Below, one piece after another: positions 60,997 to 64,000 of a DNA stretch of 64,000 nt; positions within the stretch are counted from its first letter, which is position 1, and every line of letters begins with the position of its first letter. Origin of the DNA: Solidesulfovibrio magneticus RS-1 (GTDB lineage Bacteria; Desulfobacterota; Desulfovibrionia; Desulfovibrionales; Desulfovibrionaceae); NCBI RefSeq assembly GCF_000010665.1, contig NC_012796.1, forward strand, positions 4,302,001-4,366,000. Reading direction: 5' to 3'. A program made the position numbers and the translations under genes. Below the pieces are notes generated by a model. That model was not told the DNA's origin and did no database searches. It saw nothing but the letters and a program-made list of their open reading frames with translations.

Positions 60997-61503
60997 ATGG
61001 GCGTTATGGTTCGGGTTTTCTTTATCATGGCCGTGTTGGCGATGCCGGTTGCGGCGTTTGCCCAGGGAAAGATCGGCATCATCAACCTCGATGACGCCCT
61101 GTCCAACTCCAGCGCCGGCAAGTCTGCCCTGGGCAGCCTCAAGTCGAAGTTCGAAGCTCGCGAAAAGTCTTTGGCCGCCCAGGGCGACGAGCTCAAGAAA
61201 ATGCAGGACGAGCTGCAGAAGAAAAGCGTGGCCCTGTCCCAGGACGCCATGAAGGCCAAGGCCGCCGACTTTGAAGCCAAGGCCCGCAAGTACATGGAAG
61301 ACCGCAACAAGCTGCAGCAGGAAGAACAGCAGTCCCAGCAGACCGTGCTGCAGCCCCTGCTGACCCGCCTGCAGAAGGTCGTCAGCGATTACGCCGCGAA
61401 AAACGGCTTCTCCGTCATCTTGGAGTCCCGCTCCGTGCCCTACTTCGATCCCAAGCTCGACGTCACCGCCGCCATCCAGGCTGAATTCGACAAGAGCAAA
61501 TAA
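60997..61503 (+). CDS. OmpH/Skp-family periplasmic chaperone
   Basis: 168 residues. Signal peptide ends MPVAAFA; then GKIGIINLDDALSNSSAGK, a long charged coiled-coil arm (about 60-120, Gln-rich EEQQSQQTVLQ), and a return strand (GFSVILESRSVPYFDP). Skp holds unfolded outer-membrane proteins on the way to BamA, encoded just upstream. AAGGAG 6 nt before the ATG at 60997. Confidence 0.92.
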   Translation: MGVMVRVFFIMAVLAMPVAAFAQGKIGIINLDDALSNSSAGKSALGSLKSKFEAREKSLAAQGDELKKMQDELQKKSVALSQDAMKAKAADFEAKARKYMEDRNKLQQEEQQSQQTVLQPLLTRLQKVVSDYAAKNGFSVILESRSVPYFDPKLDVTAAIQAEFDKSK

Positions 61504-61525
61504 GGGACCCCATCCAGCCAATCCA

Positions 61526-61557
61526 GGGCCGGGACGCTGCCGCGTCCCGGCCCTTTT
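61526..61557 (+). terminator. terminator of the ompH/skp gene
   Basis: GGGCCGGGACG / CGTCCCGGCCC, 6-nt loop, then TTTTCTC. Confidence 0.85.
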
Positions 61558-61574
61558 CTCATGAGGAGACCGCC

Positions 61575-62042
61575 ATGGCCGAGACGAACAATACGGTGAT
61601 CGGCATCACCGAAATCCAAAAGCTTTTGCCCCATCGCTATCCCTTCCTGCTGGTGGATCGGGTGGTGGAGCATGTCCCGGGACAGTCCATCACGGCGATC
61701 AAAAACGTCACCATCAACGAACCGTTCTTCCAGGGCCATTTCCCGGGATTACCGGTGATGCCCGGGATGCTCATCCTGGAAGCCCTGGCGCAAGCCGGCG
61801 GGGTATTGGTGTCCAAATCCCTGGAAGGCCCCTTGGGCGACCGCATCTTCATGTTCACAGGCGTGGAGAAAGCCAAGTTCCGCAAGCCGGTCGTGCCGGG
61901 GGATCAACTTGTGTTGCGCTGTTTTGACCTCAAGCGCCGCATGACCTTGTGCAAGATGCGGGCGGAAGCTTCGGTTGCCGGCGTCGTGGTGGCCGAAGCC
62001 GATCTGAGCGCCGCCGTGGTCGATGGGGCGAACCTGGGCTAG
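61575..62042 (+). CDS. fabZ: 3-hydroxyacyl-ACP dehydratase FabZ
   Basis: 155 residues, hot-dog fold. LLPHRYPFLLVDRV contains the catalytic His, and GHFPGLPVMPGMLILEALAQ the catalytic Glu. It dehydrates 3-hydroxyacyl-ACP in fatty acid (and lipid A precursor) synthesis. GAGGAG before the ATG. It closes the envelope-biogenesis run and has its own terminator. Confidence 0.96.
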   Translation: MAETNNTVIGITEIQKLLPHRYPFLLVDRVVEHVPGQSITAIKNVTINEPFFQGHFPGLPVMPGMLILEALAQAGGVLVSKSLEGPLGDRIFMFTGVEKAKFRKPVVPGDQLVLRCFDLKRRMTLCKMRAEASVAGVVVAEADLSAAVVDGANLG

Positions 62043-62094
62043 TGTTTTGGCGCTGCTTGGTCAAAGGCTACAACCAGGGCCAGGCCTTTACCGA

Positions 62095-62128
62095 CCAAGG
62101 GCCCGGGCGTTTTCGCCCGGGCCCTTGG
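62095..62128 (+). terminator. terminator of fabZ
   Basis: CCAAGGGCCCGGGCG-TTTT-CGCCCGGGCCCTTGG, a perfect 15-bp stem, then TTATGG. Confidence 0.8.
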
Positions 62129-62244
62129 TTATGGAGCGCCGCCGACGGACTCATGCCCGCGAAGCAGTCGCACGCTTGCCGCAGCCGGCCTTCGGATCAA
62201 AGCGGAAGTGGACTAACGCCAAGGGCTCCCGCTGCCAGGGGCGC

Positions 62245-62805
62245 TCAAATGGCCTTGGGCCGGTTCATACCCAGGCCGGCGAGATAGCTTCTGGCTTCGA
62301 CGCAACCCAGAAAGGCCGCCTTTTCGATGTAGGGCAGGGCCAATTGTCCCTTGCCCTGCATCAACAGGCTCGTTCCCACGCCGAAACAGGCCGTGCCGCT
62401 GGTGTGGTTATGCCGCAAGACTGCCAGGAATTTCCGGCAGGACAGCTTGTAGTCGCCGTTCTCAGCCGCCTGGACCGCTTCAAGAACCAGCGCATTTTCA
62501 GCATCCGCCGTTTTATCCCGGGCTGTTCTGTTGGCAAGGGCGACGCACAAGTCATCCAAGGCATACCGCACGCCAAAGCCGACAATAAGGTAAGAAAAAA
62601 AAATGATGGTATAGCGATTGAATACCGCATCATGATCGTAGACAGAAACGAAGCACAAGGCCAGCTCGGCAAAGCCGGGCAGGGCCAGGCCGGCGATGGC
62701 CCAGGATTGTCCGTGATGTTGATAAAGGTAATAGGCCGTATAGCCGTGCATGCCGGCTGCCAGCAGGATATTGATTATCAGGGCCAATCTTTTGAAGTAT
62801 ATCAC
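62245..62805 (-). CDS. membrane protein with three TM segments and a repeat-like tail
   Basis: 186 residues. TM segments near 5-27 (LALIINILLAAGMHGYTAYY), 33-53 (AIAGLALPGFAELALCFVSV) and 62-82 (TIIFFSYLIVGFGVRYAL). The cytoplasmic C-terminal 90 residues look like Sel1/TPR repeats (SLLMQGKGQLALPYIEKAA). No enzyme motif; function unknown. Lower G+C than the neighbours. Confidence 0.6.
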   Translation of the reverse strand: MIYFKRLALIINILLAAGMHGYTAYYLYQHHGQSWAIAGLALPGFAELALCFVSVYDHDAVFNRYTIIFFSYLIVGFGVRYALDDLCVALANRTARDKTADAENALVLEAVQAAENGDYKLSCRKFLAVLRHNHTSGTACFGVGTSLLMQGKGQLALPYIEKAAFLGCVEARSYLAGLGMNRPKAI

Positions 62806-63141
62806 GACTACTCCGCAGCGCTTACAGCTCTCGATAAGCCCTCAACAAGCCGCCATGCTTTCACTCCATCCCTTTCTGGCTTTCCACAATGAACCAGTGT
62901 CAAACCATACCTCAATTCTCCGACGTGTTTTATGCCTATCAGACTTTGCCCATTTGCGCCAGCCGGGTCTGTGGCCGAACAGGCGTGCTAGCGCTCCCTT
63001 AGCTCACCGGGGAGTGTAGAAACGACGAAAACCGGCCGGTCGGGAAATCGGCAAAACATTGTGGATTCCCGACCGGCCGGCCCGACTGGATGTAACAGGC
63101 AGCCAGCTGCAGACGTGCTCCCCGTGCTATGGCCAGCCGCG
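62806..63141. other. gene-free region with one terminator
   Basis: No gene seen. It contains the terminator of the DUF134 gene (63032-63080) and about 220 bp of unassigned, AT-richer sequence upstream of the three-TM protein gene, where its promoter should lie. Confidence 0.55.
63032..63080 (-). terminator. terminator of the DUF134 gene
   Basis: CCGGCCGGTCGGGAA / TTCCCGACCGGCCGG, 15 bp, longer with a bulge; on the minus strand followed by TTTTCGTC. Confidence 0.75.
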
Positions 63142-63807
63142 TTACGCGCCCATGGCTGCGCCGCAGCCCGGGCAAAACGCTCCGGCGGAAGCCGCACCGC
63201 AGGCCGGGCACAGTCGTTCCAGGGACTTTTGCCCAAGCAACTCCTCGCCCACCGCCGCCTGTCCACGTCTGCGACCGGTTCCACGTCCTTGGCTCAGGCC
63301 ACGGCCCGGCCCGCCCCGGCCGCCTTGTCCCTGGCCGCCACAGCCGCCCAGACCGCCGCGCCCCTGTCCGCCGCGGCCGCAGCGACCACCTCGTCCTTGT
63401 CCTTGTCCTTGTCCTTGTCCTTGTCCTTGCATGTCCGTGTCCTCCTCGGCGGGGCCGGCAACGCCGCAACCGGCCGGTCCCGTCTGTTCGTTTTCAGGGT
63501 TGCGCGGGCCTTCGCCAGCCAACCGGTAACTGCCGCCCTCGATGCGAAGGGCCAGCCCGCCGACCAGGGCCGTGGCCGTGACGCGACGCGCCTCGGCCAA
63601 CACCCGCCCAAACGTATGGCGCGAAACACCCATGGCCTCGGCCGCCGCCTCGGCGCACAGGCCTTCCAGATCGGCCAGGCGCAGGGCCTCCAGCCCTTCC
63701 ACCGGCAACACCACCTCTTGGGTCTCCCGAAGCGATGCCCCCTGGGGCTTGAAAAACGTGGCCGCCGGCGCGGCCGCCACCCGGCGATGCTGGCGATGTC
63801 TGGGCAT
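63142..63807 (-). CDS. DUF134-family DNA-binding protein with zinc-ribbon tail
   Basis: 221 residues. MPRHRQHRRVAAAPAATFFK and LEALRLADLEGLCAEAAAEA, then MGVSRHTFGRVLAEARRVTA (HTH), are the DUF134 regulator layout. From about residue 125 there is a Gly/Gln/Arg-rich region with a (QG)n run coded by six perfect TCCTTG repeats. The end, CPACGAASAGAFCPGCG, is a C-x2-C ... C-x2-C zinc ribbon. DUF134 proteins usually sit beside FeMo-cofactor-like or iron-sulfur genes. AAAGGAG before the ATG, with a palindrome 18 bp upstream that may be its own operator. Confidence 0.83.
   Translation of the reverse strand: MPRHRQHRRVAAAPAATFFKPQGASLRETQEVVLPVEGLEALRLADLEGLCAEAAAEAMGVSRHTFGRVLAEARRVTATALVGGLALRIEGGSYRLAGEGPRNPENEQTGPAGCGVAGPAEEDTDMQGQGQGQGQGQGRGGRCGRGGQGRGGLGGCGGQGQGGRGGPGRGLSQGRGTGRRRGQAAVGEELLGQKSLERLCPACGAASAGAFCPGCGAAMGA
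63394..63429. repeat. hexanucleotide microsatellite (TCCTTG)6
   Basis: Six perfect tandem copies of TCCTTG on the plus strand, coding for alternating Gln-Gly on the minus strand within the DUF134 gene. Copy-number change would alter the protein by two residues per unit without a frameshift. Confidence 0.95.
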
Positions 63808-63824
63808 GGTCGTCTCCTTTAAAA

Positions 63825-63838
63825 TGCTTATATGAGCA
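63825..63838. promoter_or_regulatory. palindromic operator candidate 1
   Basis: TGCTTATATGAGCA: a palindrome with a single mismatched pair, 18 bp upstream of the DUF134 start. Similar half-sites (GCTCA / TGAGC) recur in the second site. Confidence 0.5.
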
Positions 63839-63880
63839 AAATAAGCGCCGTCTCCCGAAGGTCAAGACCAATCGAGATTG

Positions 63881-63900
63881 TTTTGCTCAATTGCGCAAAA
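63881..63900. promoter_or_regulatory. palindromic operator candidate 2
   Basis: TTTTGCTCAATTGCGCAAAA: a 20-bp palindrome with one mismatched pair. Its TTTTGCTCA arm is the reverse complement of TGAGCAAAA at site 1. Centres of the two sites are 59 bp apart. Confidence 0.5.
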
Positions 63901-63902
63901 AA

Positions 63903-63926
63903 AGGAGCCGGACCAAGCCGGCTCCT
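63903..63926 (-). terminator. terminator of the gene at the right edge
   Basis: AGGAGCCGG-loop-CCGGCTCCT with T-tracts on the minus strand (seven T) and an A-tract on the other side, so it may act on both strands. Confidence 0.85.
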
Positions 63927-63958
63927 CAAAAAAATAAGCATTCCAGGCAGTAGTGAAG

Positions 63959-64000
63959 CTAGAAGGACAAACAGCTCACCCCGTCCTGGACCAGCAAGTC
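63959..64000 (-). CDS. 3' end of a gene running in from the right edge
   Basis: Minus-strand frame DLLVQDGVSCLSF then TAG, followed 33 bp later by an intrinsic terminator. Only 13 codons are visible, so no product can be named. Position before the DUF134 gene makes a cofactor- or iron-related gene possible, but this is a guess. Confidence 0.45.
   Translation of the reverse strand, partial: DLLVQDGVSCLSF

Noticed and set aside
63394-63429. CRISPR-like repeat
   Set aside because: Units are 6 bp with no spacers; it is a microsatellite within a gene. No CRISPR array or cas gene is seen in the window.

Overview
The window looks like a chromosomal segment of a sulfate-reducing deltaproteobacterium of the Desulfovibrio / Solidesulfovibrio kind. 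This is inferred from the high G+C (apart from a few AT-rich islands), the gene families present, the gene order lysS - lolCE - lolD - bamA - ompH - fabZ, a HesB-like selenoprotein, a DUF134 regulator, and a dispersed GC-rich 3'-end hairpin repeat. No rRNA, prophage, insertion sequence or CRISPR array was seen. One tRNA (Asn, GUU) is present.

Layout. 0-7.8 kb: end of a cytidylyltransferase-like gene, cobT, a secreted BNR-repeat lipoprotein, a 6-phosphofructokinase and a glycosyltransferase. 7.9-10.7 kb: a Tat-exported multicopper oxidase with a TolC-type outer-membrane lipoprotein. 10.8-13.4 kb: an aminotransferase and mnmE. 13.4-14.9 kb: an AT-richer island of decayed genes, holding the tail of a type I secretion adaptor, two truncated copies of one N-terminus, and a membrane protein of unknown function. 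14.9-25.7 kb: a long minus-strand surface-glycan block (UDP-glucuronate decarboxylase, three GT2 enzymes, a B12-type radical SAM protein, two epimerases), preceded by prmA and two small related proteins. 25.9-31.7 kb: an O-acetylation set (MBOAT acyltransferase and two SGNH proteins, one with six LysM repeats). 31.8-34.6 kb: a hypothetical, an exonuclease-like protein and a methyltransferase, with a giant perfect hairpin between the first two.

34.8-40.7 kb: envelope stress. pspA-pspB-pspC with a recognisable sigma-54 promoter and a divergent pspF, plus a second pspB/pspC pair directly behind a chemoreceptor gene. 40.7-47.3 kb: M16 peptidase, macrodomain protein, hslVU, argB, a flavodoxin-like protein and pyrR. 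47.4-48.8 kb: three tandem HesB/IscA-like paralogues; the first reads through an in-frame UGA as selenocysteine, the second has Cys there, the third has neither. 48.9-52.8 kb: response regulator, HD-GYP protein, and a LuxR/LuxI quorum-sensing pair whose convergent 3' ends overlap by 80 bp. 53-54.5 kb: small proteins and tRNA-Asn. 54.7-62 kb: lysS and the outer-membrane biogenesis cluster. 62-64 kb: a hypothetical and a DUF134 regulator with palindromic operators.

The strongest less-described signals are: (i) a family of at least 11 hairpin elements, most placed 0-35 nt after a stop codon, with stems that vary in sequence but stay paired and a constant GCCTCCGGCGGC-type tail; two copies lie in frame inside pspF and one supplies the ribosome binding site of hslV; (ii) a 36-bp stem capped by a GCAA tetraloop; (iii) the Sec/Cys/neither HesB triplet; (iv) the overlapping luxR/luxI pair; (v) the decayed type I secretion remnants. 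All functional calls are from reading the sequence; no database search was run.
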